Assembly (NCBI GenBank): GCA_027415345.1
Contig: DAIBTC010000003.1
Span: 1-47,493, forward strand
Origin: Nitrospirota bacterium
GTDB taxonomy: Bacteria > Nitrospirota > Leptospirillia > Leptospirillales > Leptospirillaceae
Direction of reading: 5' to 3'
Length of the DNA: 47,493 bases
The position numbers and the translations under genes are program-made. Of the stretch, positions 30,192 to 39,351 are shown piece by piece (position 1 is the first letter of the stretch; each line of letters opens with the position of its first letter). Under the pieces are notes generated by a model. The model worked only from the letters and a program-made list of their open reading frames with translations. It searched no databases and was not told the DNA's origin.

Positions 30192-32552
30192 TCAGGGGGC
30201 GCCGGTCAGGTTGTAGAGACCGGCATCGGGAAGGGGCGTTCCCGTTGCCGCTTCGGTCAGGGGTTCCTCGCCCTTCTTGTACTCCTCCACGACGAATTTC
30301 CGGGCTGTGAGCGGAACGCGAAGACCCGTTTCGGGATCGATCCGGACATCGACGATGTCATCGGGAATCCGGAAGGTCTGGTTCGGAGGAAAGTACGGGA
30401 GGGACCCCTTCATCACATCCATCCAGATGGGCAGAGCGGCCTTGGCTCCGAATTCTCCGTGGCCCATGGACCGGTGATCGTCCATGCCGACATAGACTCC
30501 CACCACGAGACTGGGGGAAAAGCCGATGAACCAGGCGTCCCTGAAGTCGTTGGTGGTCCCGGTTTTTCCAGCGAGAAGGACTCCCAGGGAAAGGGCGTCC
30601 CTCCCCGTTCCCTCGCGGATCACGCTCTGCATCATGGAGGTCATGAGATAGCTGTAGGCCGGGTCGTAGACCGGACGGGGCTCGGGCACGAATCGGAAAA
30701 TGGTGGTCTTGTGGTAGTCGAAAACCCGGTCCACGGCATGGAGGGGCTCCCGGATCCCCTCGTTGGCGATGACGGAGTAGGCCCCGGTGATTTCGATGGG
30801 ACGCACCGTGGCCGAGCCCAGCGCCAGGGTCAGATCATGGGGAAGGGGTGTCGTGATCCCGAGCCTTCTCGCGAAATCGATCACCGATCCCACCCCCACC
30901 TTCCGGACGAGCCGGATGGTCGCCAGGTTGATCGACTCCGCCAGGGCCTTCCTCATGGGAACAGGACCCAGGAAATTCCTCTCGAAATCCTTCGGTCTCC
31001 AGACCCGGTGATGGATCCGGTCAAAAAAGACCAGGGGCGAATCATTCAGGATGCTACCCGGGGAAAATCCCTTCTCCAGGGCGGCCCCGTAATCGATCAC
31101 CTTGAAGACCGATCCCGGCTGCCTCAGGGCCTGGACGGCCCGGTTGAATTTGCTCCGCTTGAAGCTGTACCCGCCCACCATGGCCAGAATCCCCCCGGTC
31201 TTGGGGTCCAGGGCCACGACGGCCCCCTGGACCAGGGGAACCTGGTCCAGGGATCCCTCGAGGAGCCATCCGGACTTCTCCTTCGCGGAGGCCAGGATGT
31301 GGGCCATGACCACATCCCCCGGCCGCAGGATTTTCGACAGGGAAAAAGAAGAGAGAACCTTCCTGTCCCGGTTGATTTCGGGTCCGGAAAGAACCGTTTT
31401 GGCCCACTGGGCCCGTTCGACGGAGATACGCCCCAGGTGCTTCTCCAGGGAAAACCAGGCGTATTTCGGGCCGACCCGAAGGATCGTCACTTCGGAACGG
31501 GTCCCGGTCAGGTCCTCAAGCAGGGAAGCGTTTCCCGCGGGACGGGTCTCGCGAAGAACGGCCACAAGGGGCTTTCCGCGGAGGACCCGGATCGGTCCCC
31601 GGAACCCCTGCCTCCGGTCGATGGCCCGGAGCCCCTTCCGGAGGGCATGGACCGCCTGGAGCTGGATCCTCAGGTCAAGGGTCGTGAAGATCCTGAGCCC
31701 TCCGCCGAACAGTTTCTTCGCCGGCATCTCCCTTTCGAGCTTCTGGCGGACATACTCGAGAAAGTAGGCGCTGGGACTTGCCGAATGGGCGGGAGGGACC
31801 AGTTCGAGGGGAGCCGCGTAGGCCTTCTTCTTCTCCTCCAGGGTGATGTAGCGGACCTGGGCCATCCGGTCGAGAACGACCAGCTGGCGGCGCTTGCTGG
31901 CCTCGGGATGAAGAAAGGGGGAAAACTCGATGGGGGAGCGGATCATGCCCGCGATCATCGCCATCTCCGGCAGGGCCAGATCCGAGAGGGACTTTCCGAA
32001 ATAGGTCCTGGCCGCGGCCGACACCCCGTAGGCCCCTTCCCCGAAATAGATCTGGTTCAGGTAGAGTTCGAGGATCTCGTCCTTGGTCAGGACCTTTTCG
32101 ATCCGGTAGGAGAGAATCGCTTCCCGAAGCTTTCTGATGAAGGTCTTTCGGTGGGTCAGGAAGATGTTGCGCGCCAGCTGCTGGGTGATCGTGCTGGCCC
32201 CCTCGCGGAGATATCCGGCCAGGGCGTCCGAGATGGCCGCACGGATGATGGAGCCATAGGCCAGGGCGCCATGCTGGTAGAAGTGGGCATCCTCCACGGC
32301 CAGAATGCTGTGAATGACCAGCGGAGGAATTTTTCCCAGCGGGACATACTCCCGGCGCTCCTTGTAGAAGGATCCGATTCTCTGGCCGTTTCGATCATAG
32401 ATGTGGGAGGTGGTGAAGGGAACGTAATGGCGCAGGAAGTCGACCGACGGAACTCCCGCGACAACACGCTTGTAGAAATAGTACCCGGCCGTTCCGGCCG
32501 TCCCTCCGACGATCAGGAGGAGGATGAGGGATATGAGAAGGAATTTTTTCAA
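30192..32552 (-). CDS. Penicillin-binding protein 1A family (transglycosylase/transpeptidase)
   Basis: ILAVEDAHFYQHGALAYGSIIRA, GASTITQQLARN, RQPGSVFKVIDYGAAL, AGKTGTTNDFRDAWFIGFSP. Confidence 0.95.
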   Translation of the reverse strand: MKKFLLISLILLLIVGGTAGTAGYYFYKRVVAGVPSVDFLRHYVPFTTSHIYDRNGQRIGSFYKERREYVPLGKIPPLVIHSILAVEDAHFYQHGALAYGSIIRAAISDALAGYLREGASTITQQLARNIFLTHRKTFIRKLREAILSYRIEKVLTKDEILELYLNQIYFGEGAYGVSAAARTYFGKSLSDLALPEMAMIAGMIRSPIEFSPFLHPEASKRRQLVVLDRMAQVRYITLEEKKKAYAAPLELVPPAHSASPSAYFLEYVRQKLEREMPAKKLFGGGLRIFTTLDLRIQLQAVHALRKGLRAIDRRQGFRGPIRVLRGKPLVAVLRETRPAGNASLLEDLTGTRSEVTILRVGPKYAWFSLEKHLGRISVERAQWAKTVLSGPEINRDRKVLSSFSLSKILRPGDVVMAHILASAKEKSGWLLEGSLDQVPLVQGAVVALDPKTGGILAMVGGYSFKRSKFNRAVQALRQPGSVFKVIDYGAALEKGFSPGSILNDSPLVFFDRIHHRVWRPKDFERNFLGPVPMRKALAESINLATIRLVRKVGVGSVIDFARRLGITTPLPHDLTLALGSATVRPIEITGAYSVIANEGIREPLHAVDRVFDYHKTTIFRFVPEPRPVYDPAYSYLMTSMMQSVIREGTGRDALSLGVLLAGKTGTTNDFRDAWFIGFSPSLVVGVYVGMDDHRSMGHGEFGAKAALPIWMDVMKGSLPYFPPNQTFRIPDDIVDVRIDPETGLRVPLTARKFVVEEYKKGEEPLTEAATGTPLPDAGLYNLTGAP

Positions 32553-32580
32553 GGTCGCCCGGAGGTCAGAGACATGCTGA

Positions 32581-32622
32581 AGAACAGAAAAGCGGGATCT
32601 CCCCGCCAGGGAGAAATCCCGC
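32581..32622 (-). terminator. Intrinsic terminator downstream of the 45-aa small ORF
   Basis: GCGGGAT/CTCCC-loop-GGGAG/ATCCCGC hairpin (32592-32622) followed on minus strand by TTTTCTGTTCT. Confidence 0.65.
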
Positions 32623-32737
32623 CCTCGAAATGAGGAATGAATCCATCAGAATAATGCCATAAAAAATGTCGTTTCAAAAACCTGTTGCCGTCATGTCTTG
32701 ATCGTTCCGGCAGGACCCGGAAACGACGCGGAAACCT

Positions 32738-32875
32738 CTACTTCTCGAAGGTCTTCATGATCGTGAATGCGGTCAGGAGGGCGACTCCGGTCAGGACGAC
32801 AAAAACCACGAAAAGGGTCATGTTGGCGTAGTTGGCTTCGGTAGGATTGAAAGAACCCATCTTGTAAATCTGCAT
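32738..32875 (-). CDS. Small single-TM protein, 45 aa (MQIYKMGSFNPTEANYANMTLFVVFVVLTGVALLTAFTIMKTFEK); absent from supplied ORF track
   Basis: ATG at 32875-32873 with GGGGAGGG SD, stop TAG 32740-32738; own promoter and downstream terminator. Confidence 0.75.
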   Translation of the reverse strand: MQIYKMGSFNPTEANYANMTLFVVFVVLTGVALLTAFTIMKTFEK

Positions 32876-32976
32876 AATCCCTCCCCAGAATGGCGTTCAT
32901 TGATTCGGTGCGATGCCGGCAGGCATCGGGCCCCGGGACAAGATGACATGAATTCCCAGATCCATAGGCAAAGCAC

Positions 32977-33005
32977 AATATACCCCAGAGAGAAGAAGGG
33001 GTCAA
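32977..33005 (-). promoter_or_regulatory. Strong sigma70-like promoter for the 45-aa small ORF
   Basis: On minus strand TTGACC (33005-33000), 17-nt spacer, TATATT (32982-32977). Confidence 0.72.
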
Positions 33006-33051
33006 CACCCGAAAACCGGAAAGAAAAAATTTGGATCCTCCGGGCCGGCTC

Positions 33052-33687
33052 CTATCCGGCCCGGGTCTCCCGGTCATGGGCGATGAAGTCGGAGAGGGTA
33101 AAAAAGGAGAAGAAGGGAACCCCCTGCTCCCGGAAACGGTCGCGCCCTCCCTCCTCCCGGTCGACCAGGGCCACCACCTCCATGACCTCGTATCCGTTTT
33201 CCCGGCAGGTCTGGACGGCGCGGAGGCCCGAGGCCCCGGTCGTCACGACATCCTCGACCACGATGACCCGGGCCCCGGGAACAAGGTCCCCCTCGACCGG
33301 GTTCTTCGTTCCGTGGCCCTTTGTCTCCTTCCGGACCACGAAGGCGGGGATGGGGCGGCGGTAGAGGCCGCTGACCAGGGAGGTCGCCACTCCGATCGGG
33401 TCGGCACCTAGTGTCAGCCCTCCGATCCCGTCGGGATCGCGGTTCGCGATCCGGTGGAAAAGGAGGTGGCCGATGAGGTACTGGGCCCGGCAATGACCAA
33501 GGGTGGTTTTCTTGCAATCGATATAGACCGGACTCGTCTTTCCCGAGGAGAGGGTGAAGGGATTGTCGGGTCGATAGAGAAAGGATCTCTCGTAGAGGGT
33601 CCGGAAGAGCTCCTCGCGGTCGGCCGCGAGCCGGGCCTCCCATTCATCGGGAGGAACGGGCTGGAGATGGGTGAGAAGTTCTACCAA
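33052..33687 (-). CDS. pyrE: Orotate phosphoribosyltransferase
   Basis: FTLSSGKTSPVYIDCKK, VIVVEDVVTTGASGLRAV (PRPP-binding motif). Confidence 0.93.
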   Translation of the reverse strand: MVELLTHLQPVPPDEWEARLAADREELFRTLYERSFLYRPDNPFTLSSGKTSPVYIDCKKTTLGHCRAQYLIGHLLFHRIANRDPDGIGGLTLGADPIGVATSLVSGLYRRPIPAFVVRKETKGHGTKNPVEGDLVPGARVIVVEDVVTTGASGLRAVQTCRENGYEVMEVVALVDREEGGRDRFREQGVPFFSFFTLSDFIAHDRETRAG

Positions 33688-33797
33688 TGAGGTGGCCTGC
33701 AGATCTCGTCTGCCCGAATGTCCGGGGCTCGAAAATGATTGGGGGATCCGGAAATGTGAAAACTCCGGAGCTGGCTGGAACAGCCGCGTCCTTACAA

Positions 33798-33881
33798 TGG
33801 TGCCGAAGGCGGGACTTGAACCCGCACGGGTTTCCCCACACGCCCCTCAAACGTGCGTGTCTACCATTCCACCACTTCGGC
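33798..33881 (-). tRNA. tRNA-Leu (anticodon GAG), CCA encoded
   Basis: Acceptor GCCGAAG/CTTCGGC, anticodon stem CACGT/GCGTG with loop TTGAGGG, long variable arm, TTCAAGT T-loop, genomic CCA. Confidence 0.93.
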
Positions 33882-33936
33882 ACAATCCGGCATATCCTGC
33901 GTGAGGGCGAAAAACTTCTTGATTCTACTGCCTTCC

Positions 33937-35202
33937 TCATCCGAAATCAATATCCTGATCCGGGGGATCCCGGGCGGCCTCGTCCCAGGGAGGGGGGAGA
34001 ATCCCGGACCGGAAGCCCAAAACCGCCAGAACCGACCCTGTCAGCGCCACGGCCGACAGGACGAGGAGGGTCTGGTTCGGGCCCAGGAGATCGAGGAGAT
34101 GGCCCGCCAGGAGCTGGGAGAGGGAGGCCCCGGCCGAGACGACGGCCCCCGCAACCCCCTGGAGAAGGTTGAAGCGGCCGGTTCCCCTGGCGAAATCGGC
34201 CACGAGAACGGGAAGAACCACCGACATGATCCCCATCACTGTCCCGTCCAGAACCTGGCCCACAAGGATCCCCCCGGCCGACTGCGTCTCCGAGAGAAGC
34301 CCTCCGCGCAGGGCCAGGACCAGGAGGCACAGCCCGAGAAAGACGGAGCCGTTTTTTGCCCTCCGGACCAGGGCGGGCGCAAGAAGGGAAAAGGGAACCA
34401 TGACGGCCTGGGTCACCAGGACAAGAAAGGCCATGACCCGCGCCGGGGACTCGGAGAGAACGATTCCCGAGAGCTTGTCCCCCGCCAGGGGAAGCATGGC
34501 GGTGTTCGCGACAAAGAAAAACAGGAGAATCCCCAGAAAAAGAAATAGAGAGGGGGAAAAGATTCGTGAAACCGGGAGGGCTTCCCCCTCTATGGCCATC
34601 TCGCGCGCACGCCGGGGATCGATCGCCCCACCCGGCACTCCGAAAAGAATCAGCCCCGCCAGGAGAGAGGAAAGGGCGTAGTAGACGAAAATGGCGAAAT
34701 AGCTTCCGTGAAGGGCGATCAGAAGGACCGAGGCCGCTCCGAAGACAGAGCCGGCATGGCCAGCCCCCTGGGCCTGCCCCGTCAGTCTGGGAAACCCTTC
34801 GGAGCCCACGAGCCCCATCGCCACGGCTCCCAGGACGGGCATGATACCTCCCTGGGCCATCCCCAGGAAAAACTGGGCCAGAAGGGTCCTCCCGAGGGAG
34901 GGATGGCCGTGGAGAAGCAGGCATCCGGCGGCAAAGGATGTCGCGAGCACCAGAAAAAAGGCCCTTTTGGAGGCGAGGCGGTCGGCCAGGTGCCCCGCGA
35001 CCGGCTGGAACAGGAGAAGGACCAGGCTCCCGAAGGCCAGGACGAATCCCACCTCCCGTGACCTCCAGTGCTCTCCCAGCAGGAGGTCGATGCTCATGAG
35101 GGGCATGATCCCGGTCTGGATGTCGCCTGCCAGAAAATTGGCCGCGAGAAAGGGCAGACGGCCGGGAACGGGTCTTTCGGATCCCTCCCCGCTCCCGCTC
35201 AT
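33937..35202 (-). CDS. MFS transporter
   Basis: About 12 hydrophobic segments; FQPVAGHLADRLASKRAFFL loop motif; start overlaps upstream stop (ATGA). Confidence 0.82.
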   Translation of the reverse strand: MSGSGEGSERPVPGRLPFLAANFLAGDIQTGIMPLMSIDLLLGEHWRSREVGFVLAFGSLVLLLFQPVAGHLADRLASKRAFFLVLATSFAAGCLLLHGHPSLGRTLLAQFFLGMAQGGIMPVLGAVAMGLVGSEGFPRLTGQAQGAGHAGSVFGAASVLLIALHGSYFAIFVYYALSSLLAGLILFGVPGGAIDPRRAREMAIEGEALPVSRIFSPSLFLFLGILLFFFVANTAMLPLAGDKLSGIVLSESPARVMAFLVLVTQAVMVPFSLLAPALVRRAKNGSVFLGLCLLVLALRGGLLSETQSAGGILVGQVLDGTVMGIMSVVLPVLVADFARGTGRFNLLQGVAGAVVSAGASLSQLLAGHLLDLLGPNQTLLVLSAVALTGSVLAVLGFRSGILPPPWDEAARDPPDQDIDFG

Positions 35203-37604
35203 TCCCCCTCCATCTCCACGGAAAAATCCCTTCCTTCCCACCGTTGGGAGGCGGTCCAGAAGAAGGTGAAGTCCACGGGAGCCTTCTGGCCGGGAGGCAG
35301 GAAAAGGTCGACATAGCCGCACCCGATGGCCGGCAGGAAGACCGCCTCCCGGTCCCCCACCGTTTTCCACCCGTCGGTGGAAAATCGGAGCCGGAAGGGC
35401 GAAAGGGCCAGGAGGCGAAGGGTCTGGCCCGGACGCATCCGCCGGAGCTGGCGGTTGAACTTCCAGATTTCCAGATCCCGGCGTCCCCCGCCCTCCAGAT
35501 AGCGCCTTCCCACCGACGGGAGCCGGTCGAAGACGACTCCGTCATTGACCGACCGGAGAAGACGGATGTATTCCGCATGGGCCCAGGCCAGCGGGTTCGC
35601 CGCCCCGGTCGGACGCCCTAAACGGCAGGAGGAGCCGGAGAGGTCGGGGCCGTCCCAGACCTGTTCGGGAATCAGCCCTCCGGCGGTCGCGAATCCCTCC
35701 ATCGCCCGGAGGTAGGGGAGAGGATCCCCTCCGGCGGCCAGTTCGTAGTGGCCCCTCTCTCCCGTGAGAAGGGGCCAGGCCCGCCCCGTCCCCCAGCCCA
35801 GGAAGGGCCCCCCGTCCTCCCGTTGCCCGTATCCGTCGTGGTTGTAACGCCGGAAACTGGGCCCGACGGGGGTCTCCACCCGGAGAAGGGCATCGATGAC
35901 CCTCACCGAGTCGACCACCAGGGGGTCGTCGGCCCGGCGGATCCCGTACCGGACAAGATCCAGGAACCCTCCGTCGACGATCTCCCGGGCCGGATAGCGG
36001 AAGGGGGTCCCCGGCGGCTGGTTGGCGAGCTCGATCCACGCCTGGTCGACCTCTTCCACCGGAGAGGGGTCCCCCGCCACCGTGGGGAGGATCCGGACGT
36101 AGTGGCGGGAGATCCCCGGCACGAGCGTCCCGGACCGGGTGGTCGTCCAGCCGTCGAGGCGGCTCTCGAGAAAGTCCGCATAGTCGAGGAAAAACTGGCC
36201 CTCCGCCCCGTCCCCCCGGCTCTGGGCCCAGAGGCCGGCACAGACCAGGGCGGAAATCATCGCCGCAAAGGTCGAGGGAGAATAGCCCCGGGCCTCCTCC
36301 CAGCGGTCCTGCTGGGTGGAGGGACCATGGCGCACGAGGTAGGAGGCGGCCGAGAGGACCAGCGGGTAGGGATCGAAGGCCTTGAGGCCGTTTTCCCGGT
36401 AAAGCCTCCAGGCCAGGATGACCGGATGGGCCACCCCGTCGAGCTGGATTCCCGTCCAGTAGGGGGATCCGTCCACCCAGAAGTTCTGGTGGAATCCCCC
36501 GTCGGAAAGCTGGCTGGCCGCCAGATAGACCAGGGCCCGGTAGGGGCTTTCGGCATCGCCGCAGGCCAGGAGGCCAAGGGCGCTGTGGCAGAGGTCCCGG
36601 GTCCAGACGAGGTGGTATCCTCCCAGACCGGCCTGGTCGTCGTGGAAGTCGCCCCAGGGGATGCTCTGGGAGGCGATGATGGCCCCGGGATAAAGCTTGT
36701 CCTCGTGGGAGCGGAGAATGTTGTGGCTGATCCGGTAGAGCCGTCCCCCGTCTCCTCCGTGGACGCCCAGGGGAAGGATCTTGTCGGAAACCCGGCTCCA
36801 CTGCTCGAGAAAGCGTCCCTTCTGTTCGATGTAGTGGATTCCCAAGGACTGGAAAAGGGTGGTCAGGGCCCCGTGCTGTCCCGTTCCGAAGGAGAGGCCG
36901 ACCGTGAACTCCTGGGAGCCGTCCACCGCCAGCTCCCCCACTCCCGCCACATTTCCGTCGGTGGCCCGGTCGAACTCCCAGCGAAGGGTCCGGTGGCGGA
37001 GAAGGTCGGTGACTCCGTCGCTTTCCCCCACGAACCCGCAGGAGAGGTGCCGGAAGGGGATGGTCGCCCCCAGGGCCATGTAGATTCCGTTCTTCCAGCC
37101 CAGAAGTCCGGTCTTGCCGGCATGGGAAAAGCGGCACAGACTGTTGCCGGCCCCTCCCACGTCGAGATGGGGCTCGACCACGACGAAGAGTCGGAGAATA
37201 TCGGCCAGGGCCGGATCGGCCTCGAGCCGGACGCGGATCAGAAGGCAGGGCAAATGGGGGTCCCCCATCACCTCCTTGACGAGACGGTAGCGCCCTTCGC
37301 GGTCGGAGGAGACGAGGCGGTAGCCCGGAGCCTCGGTCTCACCGAAAAAGGACAGATCGTGGCGAAGGTCCCGGCGCTCCTCGTGCACGAAGCGTCCGTC
37401 GGTGACAAGAAATTCCAGGTCCCGGATCTGGGGGCGGTCCACCGTGGGGTAGTAGATCTCGTTCACGATCCCGTGGGAGAGGGTGTACCAGAGGTTTGAG
37501 GCCGTATTGTAGGCCGTTCCGATTCCGTCCTTGCGGCTTGATGTCCAGCGGGGAGGCGACCCCGGATGGCCGAAGGCCTCCCCTCCCCTGTTTCCGTTAT
37601 TCAT
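35199..37604 (-). CDS. GH15 glucoamylase (glucan 1,4-alpha-glucosidase)
   Basis: KDGIGTAYNTASNLWYTLSHGIVNEIYYPTVD, GYHLVWTRDLCHSALGLLA, NPLAWAHAEYIRLLRS; GGGGAGG SD. Confidence 0.88.
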   Translation of the reverse strand: MNNGNRGGEAFGHPGSPPRWTSSRKDGIGTAYNTASNLWYTLSHGIVNEIYYPTVDRPQIRDLEFLVTDGRFVHEERRDLRHDLSFFGETEAPGYRLVSSDREGRYRLVKEVMGDPHLPCLLIRVRLEADPALADILRLFVVVEPHLDVGGAGNSLCRFSHAGKTGLLGWKNGIYMALGATIPFRHLSCGFVGESDGVTDLLRHRTLRWEFDRATDGNVAGVGELAVDGSQEFTVGLSFGTGQHGALTTLFQSLGIHYIEQKGRFLEQWSRVSDKILPLGVHGGDGGRLYRISHNILRSHEDKLYPGAIIASQSIPWGDFHDDQAGLGGYHLVWTRDLCHSALGLLACGDAESPYRALVYLAASQLSDGGFHQNFWVDGSPYWTGIQLDGVAHPVILAWRLYRENGLKAFDPYPLVLSAASYLVRHGPSTQQDRWEEARGYSPSTFAAMISALVCAGLWAQSRGDGAEGQFFLDYADFLESRLDGWTTTRSGTLVPGISRHYVRILPTVAGDPSPVEEVDQAWIELANQPPGTPFRYPAREIVDGGFLDLVRYGIRRADDPLVVDSVRVIDALLRVETPVGPSFRRYNHDGYGQREDGGPFLGWGTGRAWPLLTGERGHYELAAGGDPLPYLRAMEGFATAGGLIPEQVWDGPDLSGSSCRLGRPTGAANPLAWAHAEYIRLLRSVNDGVVFDRLPSVGRRYLEGGGRRDLEIWKFNRQLRRMRPGQTLRLLALSPFRLRFSTDGWKTVGDREAVFLPAIGCGYVDLFLPPGQKAPVDFTFFWTASQRWEGRDFSVEMEGE

Positions 37605-37737
37605 CGGAGCCTCCCCTGGAAAAAACCGGATCCGTCTCACTCCCGAAGCGTGGCAAAGCTTCCGGATTCTGTCAACCAATAGGAGATTGGGTCCCGGGTA
37701 AGACGACTCGGGTGGGCCCAGGACAGGGTCCGGGGGG

Positions 37738-39345
37738 TCAGGGCCCGGAGGGCGGCCCCTCCGAAAGCTCCCGCATGTAGCGGACGATCTCCGAGTCCGG
37801 AACGGTGGCCCGGAGGGCCAGGCGGAGCACCAGGAGGGAAAGGAGGGCCACCAGCCCCATGTCGCCAAAGAAGGAAAGGACTCCCCGTCCTCCCAGACTC
37901 GGGGGTCCCAGCTCCGACAGGATCCACATGCCCCCGAAGTAAGGGAGGACCCACCAGCTGTGGGAGAGCCCCCAATCCTCCCTCAGGGAGACACCTTTTT
38001 TCCTTCCGGAGAGAAGCCACCCCGAGAGCGTCCCCAGGAGGACGAGGAGGAGGGCCAGGAGGGTGAATCTCAGGGTGGCGAGACCGGACCAGAAGACGAT
38101 CCAGTTCGAGACCACGAAGGCCAGGGGAGCGAGGATTCCCGCCTTCCAGAGACGGAAGGGGCGCGGAAGCTCCGGCATCGCCTGCCTGAGCTGGAGAAGA
38201 ATGACGGGACCCAGGCAGTAGGACAGGACGGTGACGGAGGAGATGTAGGCCACGAGGCGGTGCCACGAGGGAAAGGGAAAGAAGAAGAGGGAGCCCAGGA
38301 TCCAGGCCAGGAGAAGCCCGGCCCAGGGAACTCCCTGGCGGTTGATGCGGGAGAGGAGACGGGGAGCGCTCCCCGTCTCCCCCTGGGCCATGGCGATCCG
38401 GGCGGCAGAGGTCAGGTAGATGAAGGCGGTGCCGGCCGGAGAGACCAGGGCGTCGGCATAGAGAACCATCCCCCACCAGAGGGCTCCCAGGGAGACGGCC
38501 AGGGCCGCGAAGGGACCGGTCACCCCCGGGAAGCTGAGCCCCTTCCAGCCCCCTTTTGCAAGGGCTCCCGGATCGACGGAGAGGAGAAAGGCCGCCTCAA
38601 GCCCCATGTAAAGGAGACTTCCCACCAGGACGGAGCCGATGACGGCAAAGGGAATGTTCCGTCCCGGGTTCTTTGTCTCTCCCGCCAGGTCGACCGCCTG
38701 CCGGAAGCCGAAGAAGCTGAAGATGACTCCAGCGTTGCCCACCGCCACGAACATCCCTTCGAGCCCCTCCCTGGGAATTCCGACGGAGAGGTTTTCCGGA
38801 TGGAAGGAGAGGAGGAGAAGGAGGGCGATGGTGGCGAAGGGAATGACGAGCTTCCACAAGGTGGCGGCGCTGTTGATCATGAGGACCAGCCGGATGACCA
38901 GAAAGTTCAGGGCCGTGATCATTCCCAGGAGCAGGATGGCGACTCCGGTTCCCCGGAGGGTCAGAAGCCCCGAGACGGGGTCCACGAAGCCCGGAAGGTA
39001 GTTGTTGGCGTAGGCCAGGATCGCCATCACCTCGACGGGGGGGACAGAGACGTAGGAAAAAAAGAGGATCCAGCTCCAGAGCTTTCCCAGGAGGGGACCG
39101 TTCCCGATGTGGCTCATGTGGATGATGGCTCCGCTTCGGGGAACGAGGGGCCCCAGCTCCGCGTAGACCAGGCCCAGAAGGAGAATGGAGAGGGCCCCGA
39201 TCGTCCAGGAGCCAAGAGACAGGGGCCCGGCTTCCCGGGCGGCGTTCAGGGGACCGAAAAGCCATCCGGAGCCGATGACGGCCCCGAGGCTGGCATAGAG
39301 AAGACCGAGCGGCCCTCCCTCGCGGCGTAGGGTTCCGGAGGCCAA
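37738..39345 (-). CDS. APC-family amino acid permease
   Basis: LYASLGAVIGSGWLFGPLNAA, 12+ TM segments. Confidence 0.85.
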   Translation of the reverse strand: MASGTLRREGGPLGLLYASLGAVIGSGWLFGPLNAAREAGPLSLGSWTIGALSILLLGLVYAELGPLVPRSGAIIHMSHIGNGPLLGKLWSWILFFSYVSVPPVEVMAILAYANNYLPGFVDPVSGLLTLRGTGVAILLLGMITALNFLVIRLVLMINSAATLWKLVIPFATIALLLLLSFHPENLSVGIPREGLEGMFVAVGNAGVIFSFFGFRQAVDLAGETKNPGRNIPFAVIGSVLVGSLLYMGLEAAFLLSVDPGALAKGGWKGLSFPGVTGPFAALAVSLGALWWGMVLYADALVSPAGTAFIYLTSAARIAMAQGETGSAPRLLSRINRQGVPWAGLLLAWILGSLFFFPFPSWHRLVAYISSVTVLSYCLGPVILLQLRQAMPELPRPFRLWKAGILAPLAFVVSNWIVFWSGLATLRFTLLALLLVLLGTLSGWLLSGRKKGVSLREDWGLSHSWWVLPYFGGMWILSELGPPSLGGRGVLSFFGDMGLVALLSLLVLRLALRATVPDSEIVRYMRELSEGPPSGP

Positions 39346-39351
39346 GAGGGA

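Noticed and set aside
30000-32633. 877-aa plus-strand ORF opposite PBP1A
   Set aside because: Antisense shadow ORF typical of high-GC codon bias; no recognisable domain, while the opposite strand has complete PBP1A motifs.
32691-33077. 128-aa minus-strand ORF around the small-protein locus
   Set aside because: Different frame from the 45-aa ORF, spans the promoter and leader, Arg/Pro-rich with no SD or hydrophobic pattern.
35748-37499. 583-aa plus-strand ORF opposite GH15
   Set aside because: Shadow frame; GH15 motifs on the minus strand are continuous.
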